64,000 nt of DNA from Herbaspirillum sp. AP02 (GTDB lineage Bacteria > Pseudomonadota > Gammaproteobacteria > Burkholderiales > Burkholderiaceae_D), in the NCBI RefSeq assembly GCF_015767275.1, contig NZ_JADWMY010000015.1:1-64000 (forward strand), given 5' to 3'. Made by a program: the position numbers and the translations under genes. This document shows, piece after piece, positions 27,384 through 36,663 of this stretch. The stretch's first letter is position 1. Each line of letters opens with the position of its first letter. A model generated the notes under the pieces. It made no database searches and was not told the origin of the DNA. It was given only the letters and a program-made list of their open reading frames with translations.

Positions 27384-28148
27384 ATGACCCGCCACATTAA
27401 CAGAGATGAGTTCTCGGCATATCTGGGACAGACGCTTAACGCAGCGCAATACCGCGATTATTGCCCAAACGGCTTACAGGTGGAAGGGCGCGCCACGATT
27501 GCCCGCGTGGTCAGTGGCGTCACGGCCAGCCTGGCCCTGATCGAAGCGGCAAGGGATTGGCAGGCCGATGCCATCCTGGTCCACCACGGCTACTTCTGGC
27601 GCGGTGAAGATATGCGCGTGATCGGACAGAAACAGCGACGCCTCAAGCTCTTGCTGGCGCATGACATCAATCTCTTCGGCTATCACCTGCCGCTGGATTC
27701 ACACCCGGAACTGGGCAACAACGCGCAACTGGCCAAGCGACTGGACTTTGAAGCGACGGGCCGCTTCGGCGAAAACGATATCGGCTGGATCGGACGTTGC
27801 CATGCGTCGTCGGTGAAGACCGCCGCCGATCTGGTGATGCTGGTCGAGAAGCGTCTGGGCCGCATGCCCCTGCTGATTGGCGATCCGCAGCAGCCTGTGG
27901 GCAAGGTCGCCTGGTGCACCGGCGCGGCGCAGAGCATGCTGGGCGAAGCCATCGAGGCGGGCACTTCGGTGTACATCAGCGGCGAAATATCTGAACCGAC
28001 CGTCCATCTGGCGCGCGAGACCGGCACCATCTATCTCGCCGCCGGCCATCATGCTACCGAGCGTTACGGCATCCAGGCGCTGGGTGAGCATGTGGCGGCG
28101 CACTTCGGCATCGAGCACCGCTTCATCGACATCGACAACCCGGTATGA
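27384..28148 (+). CDS. Nif3-like dinuclear metal center protein (YbgI)
   Basis: A 254-residue NIF3/YbgI family protein. Metal-ligand segments are visible: [34 protein letters not shown] and [17 protein letters not shown]. The family carries two metals at the centre of a toroidal hexamer; its exact reaction is unsettled. ATG 27384 is chosen because GAGGAAGAG precedes it; a TTG seven codons upstream is less likely. Confidence 0.93.
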   Translation: MTRHINRDEFSAYLGQTLNAAQYRDYCPNGLQVEGRATIARVVSGVTASLALIEAARDWQADAILVHHGYFWRGEDMRVIGQKQRRLKLLLAHDINLFGYHLPLDSHPELGNNAQLAKRLDFEATGRFGENDIGWIGRCHASSVKTAADLVMLVEKRLGRMPLLIGDPQQPVGKVAWCTGAAQSMLGEAIEAGTSVYISGEISEPTVHLARETGTIYLAAGHHATERYGIQALGEHVAAHFGIEHRFIDIDNPV

Positions 28149-28172
28149 GGCGGCACACTCTGGTGGCAGGAC

Positions 28173-28610
28173 TTAGCCCTGTTTCTTGAGCGAATCGCGG
28201 ATTTCGCGCAGCAGCAGCACGTCCTCAGGGGTCGGTGCAGGTGCCGCCGGGGCAGCTTCCTCATGCTTGCTGGCCAGGTCGCGCGCCTTGTTGATGGCGC
28301 GTACCATCTGGAAGATGATGAACGCCAGGATCATGAAATTGATCAGGATGGTCAGGAAGTTGCCATAGGCAAAGACTGCGCCGGCTTTCTTTGCCTCGGC
28401 CAGTGGCATGCCATAGGCCTGGCCATTGAGCGGGAGGTAGTAGCTGGCGAAGTCCAGGCCGCCAAAGATCTTGCCGACGATGGGCATGATGATATCCTCG
28501 ACCAGGGAACTGACGATCTTGCCGAAGGCGCCGCCGATGATGACACCGACGGCCAGGTCGACCACATTTCCTTTGATCGCGAAGGCGCGAAAATCCTTGA
28601 GCATGCTCAT
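28173..28610 (-). CDS. mscL: Large-conductance mechanosensitive channel
   Basis: A 145-residue MscL: N-terminal [23 protein letters not shown], the glycine-rich pore helix [21 protein letters not shown], a periplasmic loop, second helix [19 protein letters not shown] and the charged cytoplasmic helix ending [17 protein letters not shown]. It releases solutes during hypo-osmotic shock. The start at 28610 follows GGAG by ten bases; the upstream open frame is not family-like. Confidence 0.96.
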   Translation of the reverse strand: MSMLKDFRAFAIKGNVVDLAVGVIIGGAFGKIVSSLVEDIIMPIVGKIFGGLDFASYYLPLNGQAYGMPLAEAKKAGAVFAYGNFLTILINFMILAFIIFQMVRAINKARDLASKHEEAAPAAPAPTPEDVLLLREIRDSLKKQG

Positions 28611-28831
28611 CCGTGGTTTCTCCTTTGAAAGTTGCTGTTTAAACATGAGGCGGGCTTACAACGGGTTATATCCTGCCCGCCGTGAAAAGTAAATCAGACA
28701 GGGTCTGACGCCGCACTGCAAGAAAACCGATAAAAAGAGCAGATTGACAATGGGTTGCGCTGCGTCAAATATTGATTTTCGCCAGCCTGTACCATACCGG
28801 CCGTTAGCTACAAAACCCTATTCAGCTTATA

Positions 28832-28837
28832 TATAAT
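28832..28837 (+). promoter_or_regulatory. Candidate -10 element for petABC
   Basis: TATAAT followed by CG lies about 65 bases before the petA start, in an AT-rich 290-base gap between divergent mscL and petA. No good -35 lies at 16-18 bases. TTGACA at 28744-28749 belongs to a separate weak candidate. Only the -10 match supports this. Confidence 0.35.
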
Positions 28838-28902
28838 CGAAAAGTTGCATGAGGGTCACTTAGAAGGTCCACGCTAACTTACATTTGGAGATTGGGGTCT
28901 TT

Positions 28903-29511
28903 ATGACTGACGAGAATCAGGTCGACGCGAGTCGACGAGGTTTGCTTGTTGCGACTTGTGCGGCCGGCGGCGTAGCGGGTTTGGCCACCGCTGGAGCATT
29001 TGTCTCTACCTTGCAACCTTCTGAACGCGCCAAAGCTGCAGGCGCACCGGTGGAAGTGGATATTTCTTCACTTGTTCCCGGTGAGATGCGCACCGTCGAA
29101 TGGCGCGGCAAGCCAGTCTGGATTCTCAAGCGTACACCCGAAATGATCGCGTCCCTCAAAAAGACCGATGGCGAGGTGGCCGACCCCAATTCCAAGCGTA
29201 CCGACTTTTCCGAAACACCGGACTATGCCCTCAACGAGTGGCGTTCCCTGCGTAAGGATATCCTGGTCGTCGTGGGTATCTGCCCGCACCTGGGCTGCTC
29301 CCCCAGCTCCCGCTTCGACAGCGGTCCCCAGCCTTCGTTGCCGGACGACTGGCACGGTGGTTTCCTGTGCCCCTGCCACGGCTCGACCTTCGATCTGGCC
29401 GGACGCGTGTACAAGAACAAGCCGGCGCCGGACAATCTGCAAGTCCCGCGCTACATGTTTGAAGGCGAAAACAAGCTCGTCATCGGCAAGGACGAGAAAG
29501 GGGAGGCCTGA
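28903..29511 (+). CDS. petA: Ubiquinol-cytochrome c reductase iron-sulfur subunit
   Basis: A 202-residue Rieske protein of the bc1 complex. The N-terminus has a twin-arginine-like SRRGLLV followed by a membrane helix, then the cluster ligands in CPHLGCSP and CPCHGS. It passes electrons from ubiquinol to cytochrome c1 on the periplasmic side. The start MTDENQVDAS is chosen for GGAG about 14 bases upstream and for family length. It is 2 bases before petB in an operon petABC. Confidence 0.96.
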   Translation: MTDENQVDASRRGLLVATCAAGGVAGLATAGAFVSTLQPSERAKAAGAPVEVDISSLVPGEMRTVEWRGKPVWILKRTPEMIASLKKTDGEVADPNSKRTDFSETPDYALNEWRSLRKDILVVVGICPHLGCSPSSRFDSGPQPSLPDDWHGGFLCPCHGSTFDLAGRVYKNKPAPDNLQVPRYMFEGENKLVIGKDEKGEA

Positions 29512-29513
29512 TC

Positions 29514-30920
29514 ATGGGAGCATTTCACGAAAAAAAGCTGCCGGATGACGCGCCGGTCGCTGCCAAGGCACTGAACTGGGTCGATTCGCGCTTTCCGCTG
29601 ACCGCCACCTGGAAAGCCCATCTTTCCGAATACTACGCACCGAAGAACTTCAACTTCTGGTACATCTTCGGCTCACTGGCCCTGCTGGTGCTGGTGATCC
29701 AGATCGTCACCGGCATCTTCCTGGTGATGCACTACAAGCCCGATGCCACCCTGGCATTCGCCTCGGTCGAGTACATCATGCGCGATGTGCCCTGGGGCTG
29801 GCTGGTACGCTACATGCACTCCACCGGCGCTTCCGCCTTCTTCATCGTGGTTTACCTGCACATGGTGCGGGGCCTGTTGTACGGGTCCTACCGCAAGCCG
29901 CGGGAACTGGTGTGGCTGTTCGGCGTGGGCATCTTCCTGTGCCTGATGGGTGAAGCATTCTTCGGTTATTTGCTGCCCTGGGGACAGATGTCCTACTGGG
30001 GCGCGCAGGTGATCGTGAACCTGTTCGGTGCCATCCCCTTCATCGGCCCTGACCTGTCGCTGCTGATCCGCGGCGACTATGTCGTTTCCGACGCTACCCT
30101 GAACCGCTTCTTCTCCTTCCACGTGATCGCCATTCCACTGGTGCTGATCGGACTGGTGGTCGCCCACATCATCGCGCTGCACGAAGTGGGATCGAACAAC
30201 CCGGACGGCGTGGAAATCAAGGAAAAGACCGATGCCAATGGGGTGCCGCTGGACGGCGTGCCGTTCCATCCCTACTACACGGTGCATGACATCTTCGGCG
30301 TGTCGATCTTCCTGATGGTGTTTTCGGCGGTGGTGTTCTTCGCGCCCGAAATGGGCGGCTATTTCCTGGAATACAACAACTTCATCCCGGCCGATTCGCT
30401 CAAGACCCCGCCGCACATCGCCCCGGTGTGGTATTTCACGCCGTTCTACTCCATCCTGCGCGCGACCACGGCGGACTTCATGGGCTGGCTCATCGCTGGC
30501 GTGGCAGCCTACGTGGCACTGCTGGTCATCAAGTCGCGCCTGACCGCCAAGCTGAAGATCGCTGCCATCGTCATCGGCCTGGCGATCATTGCCGGCATGC
30601 TGGTGTTCGACGCCAAGTTCTGGGGCGTGGTCCTGATGGGCCTGTCGGTGGTCATCCTGGGCGGCCTGCCGTGGCTGGACAAGTCACAGGTCAAGTCCAT
30701 CCGCTACCGCCCGAGCTGGCATAAGTACGTGTATCTGGTCTTTGGCATCGCCTTCGTCATCCTTGGCTACCTCGGCGTGCAACCGCCGACGGCCATCGGC
30801 ACCACCGTCTCGCAGGTGTGCAGCTTCATCTACCTCGGCTTCTTCCTGCTGATGCCCTGGTGGAGTGCTGCCGGTACCTTCAAGACGGTTCCCGAGCGCG
30901 TCGTCTATCACCCGCACTAA
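29514..30920 (+). CDS. petB: Ubiquinol-cytochrome c reductase cytochrome b
   Basis: A 468-residue polytopic membrane protein that binds two b-type haems and forms the quinol sites. Family segments include YMHSTGASAFFIVVYLHMVRGL, FFGYLLPWGQMSYWGAQV and HVIAIPLVLIGLVVAHIIALHE with haem-ligand histidines. The Qo-site motif reads PVWYFTPFYSILRA, i.e. PVWY in place of PEWY. The C-terminal part (about 90 residues beyond a typical 380) adds more hydrophobic helices. Confidence 0.96.
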   Translation: MGAFHEKKLPDDAPVAAKALNWVDSRFPLTATWKAHLSEYYAPKNFNFWYIFGSLALLVLVIQIVTGIFLVMHYKPDATLAFASVEYIMRDVPWGWLVRYMHSTGASAFFIVVYLHMVRGLLYGSYRKPRELVWLFGVGIFLCLMGEAFFGYLLPWGQMSYWGAQVIVNLFGAIPFIGPDLSLLIRGDYVVSDATLNRFFSFHVIAIPLVLIGLVVAHIIALHEVGSNNPDGVEIKEKTDANGVPLDGVPFHPYYTVHDIFGVSIFLMVFSAVVFFAPEMGGYFLEYNNFIPADSLKTPPHIAPVWYFTPFYSILRATTADFMGWLIAGVAAYVALLVIKSRLTAKLKIAAIVIGLAIIAGMLVFDAKFWGVVLMGLSVVILGGLPWLDKSQVKSIRYRPSWHKYVYLVFGIAFVILGYLGVQPPTAIGTTVSQVCSFIYLGFFLLMPWWSAAGTFKTVPERVVYHPH

Positions 30921-30943
30921 GCCAGCCGCCAAAGGACAAGAAC

Positions 30944-31708
30944 ATGACATTGCTCAAGAAAGTGATTGCCGCGCTGGCCTTGCTGCCGGCGCTGGCCTGC
31001 GCCAACGAAGGGGGCTTTCAGCTGGATCACGCCCCGGACCGGACCAAGGACGTGTCGTCGTTGCAAAACGGTGCCAAGCTGTTCGTCAACTATTGCCTGA
31101 ATTGCCACTCGGCCTCTGCAATGCGCTACAACCGTCTGCGCGATATCGGGCTCACTGAAGAACAGATCAAGAACAACCTGATGTTTACTGGGGAAAAGGT
31201 CGGCGATCTGATGAAGATTTCGATGTCGCCGCAAGATGCAAAAGCCTGGTTTGGTGCCGCCCCGCCTGACCTGTCGGTGATTGCGCGGGCCAAGGCATCG
31301 GAGGCGGGCAGCGGTCCGGACTGGATTTATACCTACCTGCGCAGTTACTATACGGACGACAGCCGTCCCACCGGCTGGAACAACATGCTCTTCCCCAATG
31401 TTGGCATGCCGCATGTCTTGTGGGAATTGCAAGGAATCCGCAAGGCCAAGTTCGTCGACGAGAAAGACCCGCACAACGCCGACAAGACTGTTCACAAGTT
31501 TGCCGGCTTCGAGCAGGTCAAACCTGGCAAGCTGAGCACGGCGGAGTACGACGACAATGTCGCCGATCTTGTTGCTTATTTGCAATGGATGGGGGAGCCT
31601 GCGCAGAATACGCGCAAGCGACTTGGCGTCTGGGTTCTGTTGTTCCTGGGCATCTTCTCGGTATTGGCGTGGCGTTTGAACGCGTCCTATTGGAAGAACA
31701 TCAAGTAA
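30944..31708 (+). CDS. petC: Ubiquinol-cytochrome c reductase cytochrome c1
   Basis: A 254-residue cytochrome c1 with a signal peptide (LLKKVIAALALLPALACA), haem c motif CLNCH followed by SASAMRYNRLRDIGL, and a C-terminal membrane anchor (VWVLLFLGIFSVLAWRLNASYW). The start at 30944 follows AAAGGACAAG. It completes the bc1 operon and is followed by a terminator. Confidence 0.96.
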   Translation: MTLLKKVIAALALLPALACANEGGFQLDHAPDRTKDVSSLQNGAKLFVNYCLNCHSASAMRYNRLRDIGLTEEQIKNNLMFTGEKVGDLMKISMSPQDAKAWFGAAPPDLSVIARAKASEAGSGPDWIYTYLRSYYTDDSRPTGWNNMLFPNVGMPHVLWELQGIRKAKFVDEKDPHNADKTVHKFAGFEQVKPGKLSTAEYDDNVADLVAYLQWMGEPAQNTRKRLGVWVLLFLGIFSVLAWRLNASYWKNIK

Positions 31709-31753
31709 AAACGTACAATCACGTATCCGCGCCATTTTGCGGAATTGCGTATC

Positions 31754-31792
31754 GGGGTGAGCGTTATGCGTCTCGCCCCCCTTTTGTTTTTA
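31754..31792 (+). terminator. Rho-independent terminator after petABC
   Basis: Stem GGGGTGAG (31754-31761) with CTCGCCCC (31772-31779), one G-T pair, ten-base loop, then CCTTTTGTTTTT. It ends 14 bases before sspA, so sspA needs readthrough or its own signal. Confidence 0.7.
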
Positions 31793-31805
31793 GGGCTCTG
31801 AAAAA

Positions 31806-32417
31806 ATGATGGTTCTCTACTCGGGCACGACCTGCCCATTCTCGCAACGTTGCCGTCTCGTCCTGTTCGAAAAGGGCATGGATTTCGAGATCCGCGACGT
31901 GGACCTGTTCAACAAGCCGGAAGACATTTCGGTCATGAACCCCTACGGCCAAGTGCCGATCCTGGTCGAACGTGACCTGGTGCTGTACGAATCGAACATC
32001 ATCAACGAATACATCGATGAACGTTTCCCGCATCCGCAACTGATGCCGGCCGATCCGCTCATGCGCGCCCGTGCCCGCCTGATGCTGTTCAATTTCGAAA
32101 AGGAACTGTTCGTCCACGTGCACACGCTGGAAAACGAAAAGTCCAAGGCTGCCGAAAAGAGCCAGGAAAAGGCCCGCAACGAGATTCGCGACCGCCTGAC
32201 CCAACTTGCCCCACTGTTCCTGAAGAACAAGTACATGCTGGGTGACGAGTTCTCCATGCTGGACGTGGCACTGGCTCCGTTGTTGTGGCGCCTGGATCAC
32301 TACGGCATCGAGTTGTCCAAGACGGCTGCACCGCTGATGAAGTATGCCGAGCGCATCTTCTCGCGTCCGGCCTATATCGAGGCGCTGACCCCGTCCGAGA
32401 AGGTGATGCGTCGTTAA
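31806..32417 (+). CDS. sspA: Stringent starvation protein A
   Basis: A 203-residue glutathione-S-transferase-fold protein beginning MMVLYSGTTCPFSQRCRLVLFEKG, with NPYGQVPILVERDLVLYESNIINEYIDERFPHP as in SspA. SspA binds RNA polymerase rather than acting as a transferase. It is followed by sspB, the same order as in enteric bacteria. ATG 31809 is an equally possible start. Confidence 0.94.
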   Translation: MMVLYSGTTCPFSQRCRLVLFEKGMDFEIRDVDLFNKPEDISVMNPYGQVPILVERDLVLYESNIINEYIDERFPHPQLMPADPLMRARARLMLFNFEKELFVHVHTLENEKSKAAEKSQEKARNEIRDRLTQLAPLFLKNKYMLGDEFSMLDVALAPLLWRLDHYGIELSKTAAPLMKYAERIFSRPAYIEALTPSEKVMRR

Positions 32418-32552
32418 GCCGCATCCTGGAGTATCCGCTGCGCACCTGGCATTACCGGGTGTGCGGTGTGTTCCACCTGTAGTCCGATTTGCAGTTTCAC
32501 CCCGGCCCAGCCGGCAGATGCGGGCACGCCTCGCATCGCACACCACACAGTC

Positions 32553-33041
32553 ATGCAAGAAGTCTCCACCAAGCCCTACCTGCTGCGCGCCATCTACGAA
32601 TGGTGCACCGATAACGGCTATACGCCGCACATCGCCGTGGTTGTCGACAGCCGCACGCGTGTGCCTATGCAGTTCGTCAAGAATGGCGAGATCGTACTGA
32701 ATATCAGCTTCGAGGCCACCAGCGGCTTGAAGATGGAGAACGACAACATCCATTTCAGCGCCCGCTTTGGCGGCGTCTCTCGCGACATCCTGATCCCGGT
32801 TGAAAACGTCATTGCCATCTATGCCCGTGAAAACGGCCAGGGTATGGCGTTCGAAGCATCGGCTGCAGTGGGTGAAGATAACGCCCAGGATATCCCCGAC
32901 TCGGAAAGCACTGCTCCGATACTGTCCTCTGTGCCGGTGTCTGAGCCGGAGAAAAAGCCAGCCGAGAGCGCTACAAAGGACGACGACGATCCGGAACCGC
33001 CGAAAAAAGGCGGCCGGCCTGTACTGACCCGTATCAAGTAG
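32553..33041 (+). CDS. sspB: ClpXP protease specificity-enhancing factor SspB
   Basis: A 162-residue adaptor that delivers ssrA-tagged proteins to ClpXP. The folded part (STKPYLLRAIYEWCTDNGYTPHIAV through FSARFGGVSRDILIPVENVIAIYARENGQGM) matches SspB. A flexible acidic linker leads to the ClpX-binding tail (GGRPVLTRIK). The start MQEVSTKP was chosen by homology; upstream codons do not fit the family. Confidence 0.95.
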   Translation: MQEVSTKPYLLRAIYEWCTDNGYTPHIAVVVDSRTRVPMQFVKNGEIVLNISFEATSGLKMENDNIHFSARFGGVSRDILIPVENVIAIYARENGQGMAFEASAAVGEDNAQDIPDSESTAPILSSVPVSEPEKKPAESATKDDDDPEPPKKGGRPVLTRIK

Positions 33042-33043
33042 GC

Positions 33044-33049
33044 TATAAT
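33044..33049 (+). promoter_or_regulatory. Candidate -10 element for tRNA-Thr
   Basis: TATAAT followed by CGCC lies just after the sspB stop and 17 bases before the tRNA. The -35 is poor (GTACTG at 17-base spacing). GC-rich discriminators are usual for stable-RNA promoters. Confidence 0.45.
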
Positions 33050-33066
33050 CGCCGGCTGAAGTTTTT

Positions 33067-33142
33067 GCTGGCTTAGCTCATCTGGTAGAGCACCTGACTT
33101 GTAATCAGGGGGTGGCGGGTTCAAGTCCTGCAGCCAGCACCA
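33067..33142 (+). tRNA. tRNA-Thr (anticodon TGT)
   Basis: A 76-base tRNA with acceptor stem GCTGGCT/AGCCAGC, D-arm TTAGCTCATCTGGTAGAGC, anticodon stem-loop CCTGACTTGTAATCAGG with anticodon TGT, T-arm GGCGGGTTCAAGTCCTGC, and encoded CCA at 33140-33142. Confidence 0.97.
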
Positions 33143-33148
33143 GTATTT

Positions 33149-33176
33149 AAAAGGCCTACCGCTCGGTAGGCCTTTT
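33149..33176. terminator. Rho-independent terminator after tRNA-Thr
   Basis: A 12-bp perfect stem, AAAAGGCCTACC with GGTAGGCCTTTT, closes a four-base loop (GCTC). It starts seven bases after the tRNA. Confidence 0.9.
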
Positions 33177-33241
33177 CTATTTGTTCTGGACATCCTTGCG
33201 CCCAGCGCTGAAGAGCAGCACGCAAGATTCTGACCTTATAC

Positions 33242-33961
33242 TCAACGCCTCCAGAACATCCATTTCGGTTTCTTAATCTGTGGCACCAAGACGTCCGCCT
33301 GTTCCCGCTGGGTAGCCGACAAGCGTTGCGGCCACTGTTGCGTACTGTTGGCGCAGCCTGCGAGTTCGAAGGATTCACACTCGCTCAACACGCTACCTTC
33401 CTGCAGCCCCATCATATTGTTCAACTCGCTGCTTGGTACCAGGACGCCGGATTGCATGGCCGCTTCCAGATCTCGCATGGCGCAGCGTAATAGCGCCTCC
33501 AGTTCACCATCACTGCCCATCCCGTCGATCTCTTCGGTCTTGATCAGTATGTTGCGGAAAGGCTCCGCCTCCATCCTCGCAATCCATTCCAGATACAAGC
33601 GGTGACGCTCCGCGCCCAGGGAGGCAAGCAATATCTCGGACCGCTGTTTAAGTCGATCGATACCGTCCGCCTTCAGGCAAGAGATAAAGGCATAGGGACG
33701 ATAGCCGTCTTCGCCATCCTGAGTGGACAGGCTCGCCTCATCAAAATCCTCATCAATCGCGTCTCCATCCGCATCGGCAACGTAGTTCTCGCTACCGGGA
33801 GCGATCTTGATATCCGTGCCGGTGAAAAGGCAAAGCCAGAAGAGCGGGATACCGGCGTTCGCCTCGTACTCGGTACCTGATACATCGAAGAACAGATCTG
33901 CCGCGTCGTCCGAGGGCATGCCTTCAAAATCCGTACAGTAGAGATAGACACGACAAGACAT
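33242..33961 (-). CDS. Hypothetical acidic protein (239 aa)
   Basis: A 239-residue acidic protein beginning MSCRVYLYCTDFEGMPSDDAADLFFDV, with no signal peptide or membrane helix and a short basic, tryptophan-containing tail (KKPKWMFWRR). AAGGAAATCC before the ATG is a good ribosome site. No family is recognised; the opening resembles small cytosolic proteins sometimes found as immunity partners, but no toxin gene is adjacent. It lies 106 bases after the chemotaxis gene on the same strand. Confidence 0.6.
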   Translation of the reverse strand: MSCRVYLYCTDFEGMPSDDAADLFFDVSGTEYEANAGIPLFWLCLFTGTDIKIAPGSENYVADADGDAIDEDFDEASLSTQDGEDGYRPYAFISCLKADGIDRLKQRSEILLASLGAERHRLYLEWIARMEAEPFRNILIKTEEIDGMGSDGELEALLRCAMRDLEAAMQSGVLVPSSELNNMMGLQEGSVLSECESFELAGCANSTQQWPQRLSATQREQADVLVPQIKKPKWMFWRR

Positions 33962-34067
33962 GGATTTCCTTGGTCTGCTTGATCACCGAGCTGATCAGTT
34001 CCAGTGCAAGCTTAGCTGAGCATTTGAACGCATCGCAGTGGGCAGCTCCGGCGTCCCGCTTCCCCGG

Positions 34068-35591
34068 TCACGCGAGCTTGCCCCCGCCCAGACGAAATAC
34101 GCTCACCGACTGTGCCAGTCGTCGTGCCTGTTCCTTCAATGCTTCGGTGGCGGCGGCGGCCTCTTCCACCAAAGCGGCGTTCTGCTGCGTCACGGTGTCC
34201 ATCTGCGCAATGGCCTGGTTGACCTGCTCAATCCCGGCTTCCTGCTCGCCGCTGGCGGCCGAGATTTCGCTCATGATCTGCGTGACGTTGCGCACGCTCA
34301 CCACCAGTTCCTCAATGGTAGTCCCGGCATTCCTCACCAGCTTGCTACCGTCCTCCACCTTCTGTACCGAGTTGCCGATCAGTATCTTGATTTCCTTGGC
34401 CGCCGTGGCGGAGCGCTGAGCCAGGGTCCGCACCTCCGAGGCCACCACCGCAAAGCCACGTCCCTGCTCACCGGCGCGGGCGGCTTCCACAGCCGCATTG
34501 AGAGCCAGGATGTTGGTCTGAAAAGCAATGCCGTCAATGACAGAGATGATGTCCTCGATCTCGCGTGCGGAAGCCTGGATTTCATCCATGGTACTCACCA
34601 CATCGGACACCACGAGGCCGCTCCGCGAGGCCACCTCGGAAACCGAGCCGGCCATCGCATTGGCCTGGCGTGCGTGATCGGCATTACGCCGCACGGTGGA
34701 TGTGATCTGCTCCATCGCCGCCGCCGTCTCTTCCAGTGAACTGGCCTGTTGTTCGGTGCGTGCCGATAGATCGAGATTGCCACCGGCGATCTGTGTCGAT
34801 GCCGTGACGATGGTATCGCTGCCGGCGCGTACGCCACCCACCACGCGCTGCAGGCTGCTGTTCATATCCTTGAGTGCTTGCAGCAATTCACCGGTCTCAT
34901 CCCTGCGAGTGACCTCAATGCGGCTGCCGAGGTCACCCGCCGCTACGGTCTTGGCAATTCGCACTGCTTCGTGCACCGGTCGGGTGATGGAGCGTGTGGC
35001 CAGTATCGCCAATACCGCAGCTAATACAATGACCAGCAGACCCACACCCAGGTCAATGGTCTTGCCCGTGACGATAGCGGCCGAGATATCGCGGCCGGTG
35101 CCGTTGGCGTTGTCGCGAGCGATCGCAAGCAAGCCGGAAAAGCCGGCTCCCAATACCTTGTCGGCGCCACTGATGGACGCATCAATCTCGACTGCAGAGG
35201 CGCCGGTCGCCTTCAACCCCTGTGCCTTGGCGAGTGCCTCGCGGTAATTCATTTCTCCGGTGTTGATCTTTTGCAGCAGCTCGTCTTCCTTGGGGTCGTT
35301 CACGCCGAGCTTGCGGTATTCGGTCATCACACGGTGGATAGCATCCATATCGGCCAGGAAGTGCTTGTCGTAGTCCTTCCCACGCACGACATAGTTCTTG
35401 AAATTCTGCACGCCATCGCCCAGCTTGATGTACCCCTGGGTGGCAAAGTCCTGCTTGCCGAGAACGGTGCCGGAAAAACCCTCCCAGTGGCGCCCGATCT
35501 GGTTCAGGATCAGAATTGACGCAACAATCAGGCTGCAAGCAAGCAGCGTGACAAGCAAGAACGAACCGCCGAGCCGGGTGCCGATTTTCAT
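34068..35591 (-). CDS. Methyl-accepting chemotaxis protein
   Basis: A 507-residue inner-membrane receptor. It has a first membrane helix (about residues 8-30), a periplasmic four-helix-bundle-type sensor of about 150 residues, a second membrane helix ([18 protein letters not shown]), a HAMP domain ([21 protein letters not shown]) and a signalling domain. The conserved hairpin tip is [20 protein letters not shown] followed by [18 protein letters not shown]. No C-terminal CheR-docking pentapeptide is seen. ATG 35591 (MKIGTRLGG) follows AGGGAAC. Ligand unknown; near aromatic-catabolism genes an aromatic acid is possible, but this is inference. Confidence 0.93.
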   Translation of the reverse strand: MKIGTRLGGSFLLVTLLACSLIVASILILNQIGRHWEGFSGTVLGKQDFATQGYIKLGDGVQNFKNYVVRGKDYDKHFLADMDAIHRVMTEYRKLGVNDPKEDELLQKINTGEMNYREALAKAQGLKATGASAVEIDASISGADKVLGAGFSGLLAIARDNANGTGRDISAAIVTGKTIDLGVGLLVIVLAAVLAILATRSITRPVHEAVRIAKTVAAGDLGSRIEVTRRDETGELLQALKDMNSSLQRVVGGVRAGSDTIVTASTQIAGGNLDLSARTEQQASSLEETAAAMEQITSTVRRNADHARQANAMAGSVSEVASRSGLVVSDVVSTMDEIQASAREIEDIISVIDGIAFQTNILALNAAVEAARAGEQGRGFAVVASEVRTLAQRSATAAKEIKILIGNSVQKVEDGSKLVRNAGTTIEELVVSVRNVTQIMSEISAASGEQEAGIEQVNQAIAQMDTVTQQNAALVEEAAAATEALKEQARRLAQSVSVFRLGGGKLA

Positions 35592-35880
35592 ACTTGTTCC
35601 CTGAATGGAATTGATAGGATCTACAGATTCTGACTGCGGCCGGCCGCTTGGAAAGGCAAGTGAAAGCGGTAAAAACCTGTTCAGCTCGCAATTTGAGTGC
35701 TCAACTGCTGAAAGACAGGCAAGTTTGGCCTTCGCATTCTTGCAGACGCCGCAATACAGCATTACCTGCCCAGGCGTTTTTCTTGCGGACATGGACCGGT
35801 AAGCTTCGGGAATGGGAATCGAGTATTCATCAAGGATGAGCACAGGGCTGGATCCGCTTGCATTCACCAGGGAGCAGATC

Positions 35881-36147
35881 ATGACCAACACTACCATCCG
35901 TCATTTCACGGTCGCCGTCACTTTGGCGCTGACCACCCTCGCGGCGAGCGCCGCTTACGCGGCCGACGCTGCGCCTGCCGTGCCGGTAGCGCAGTCGCCA
36001 GCCAAGCCCGTTGCCAGCGTTGCCAGCACACTCGGCGCTACCGGTGTTCAGCCAGGCCTTACCCGCGACCAGGTCAGGGAAGACCTCAAGCGCTACCAGC
36101 GTGAACACGCCAATCCCAGCTATGCAGAGCTGGTTTTCCTGCGCTGA
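35881..36147 (+). CDS. Small secreted protein, possibly DUF4148-like
   Basis: An 88-residue protein with a Sec signal peptide ([18 protein letters not shown], cleavage after AYA). A Pro/Ala/Val-rich linker follows, and then a C-terminal segment [25 protein letters not shown] that resembles the short DUF4148 motif of beta-proteobacterial periplasmic proteins. GGGAG precedes the ATG. Divergent from the chemotaxis gene. Function unknown. Confidence 0.65.
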   Translation: MTNTTIRHFTVAVTLALTTLAASAAYAADAAPAVPVAQSPAKPVASVASTLGATGVQPGLTRDQVREDLKRYQREHANPSYAELVFLR

Positions 36148-36180
36148 TTCGGAAATAGGGAAGGTGAGGACAGCTGCCTA

Positions 36181-36663
36181 CTACGGCAGGAACATCTTCT
36201 GCAGCAAGCCAATCAATTGCGCGCGCTCGTCATCGGACAGCATCTCGGTCGCCTTCATTTCCAGCTCGACGGCAGTCTGTTCGGCCTTGGTACACATGCG
36301 CATACCCGCCGTGGTCAGGGCCAGTACCTGGGAGCGGCGATCCTGCGGATTGCGCTGGCGCAGCAGCAGGCCGCGCTGCTCCAGTTTGTCCAGCAGGGTG
36401 GCGAGATTGGGCGGGGAGACGTTGATCGCCTTGGACAGGCGCTTCTGGTTGATGTCGGGATTGGCCTTCAACAGGCTCAGTACCGTGAAATCCACCGGCC
36501 GCAATGCGAACTTGGCCATGCGCTTTTCGAACAGCGGCATGATCGTGATATAGGCGCGGCGGCAGTTGTAGCCGACCAGGCTCAACAGCAGTTGCTGGTC
36601 CAGCGCCGCGTTGTCGGTAGCGCCGTCGTCGGAATCGAAATCAGCCGGCTTCTTGGGCAGCAT
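36181..36663 (-). CDS. MarR-family regulator of the hydroxycinnamate operon
   Basis: A 160-residue MarR-type repressor with a winged helix (LRPVDFTVLSLLKANPDINQ, then KRLSKAINVSPPNLATLLDKLEQRGLL and the wing RQRNPQDRRSQVLALT). It is the last gene of the 12-gene reverse operon and overlaps the acyl-CoA dehydrogenase gene by 23 bases. MarR-type regulators of hydroxycinnamate genes (CouR in Rhodopseudomonas, FerC in Sphingobium, FerR in Pseudomonas) respond to the CoA thioester. By position this protein is the best candidate to bind the palindrome at 49222-49236; that is inference. Confidence 0.88.
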   Translation of the reverse strand: MLPKKPADFDSDDGATDNAALDQQLLLSLVGYNCRRAYITIMPLFEKRMAKFALRPVDFTVLSLLKANPDINQKRLSKAINVSPPNLATLLDKLEQRGLLLRQRNPQDRRSQVLALTTAGMRMCTKAEQTAVELEMKATEMLSDDERAQLIGLLQKMFLP

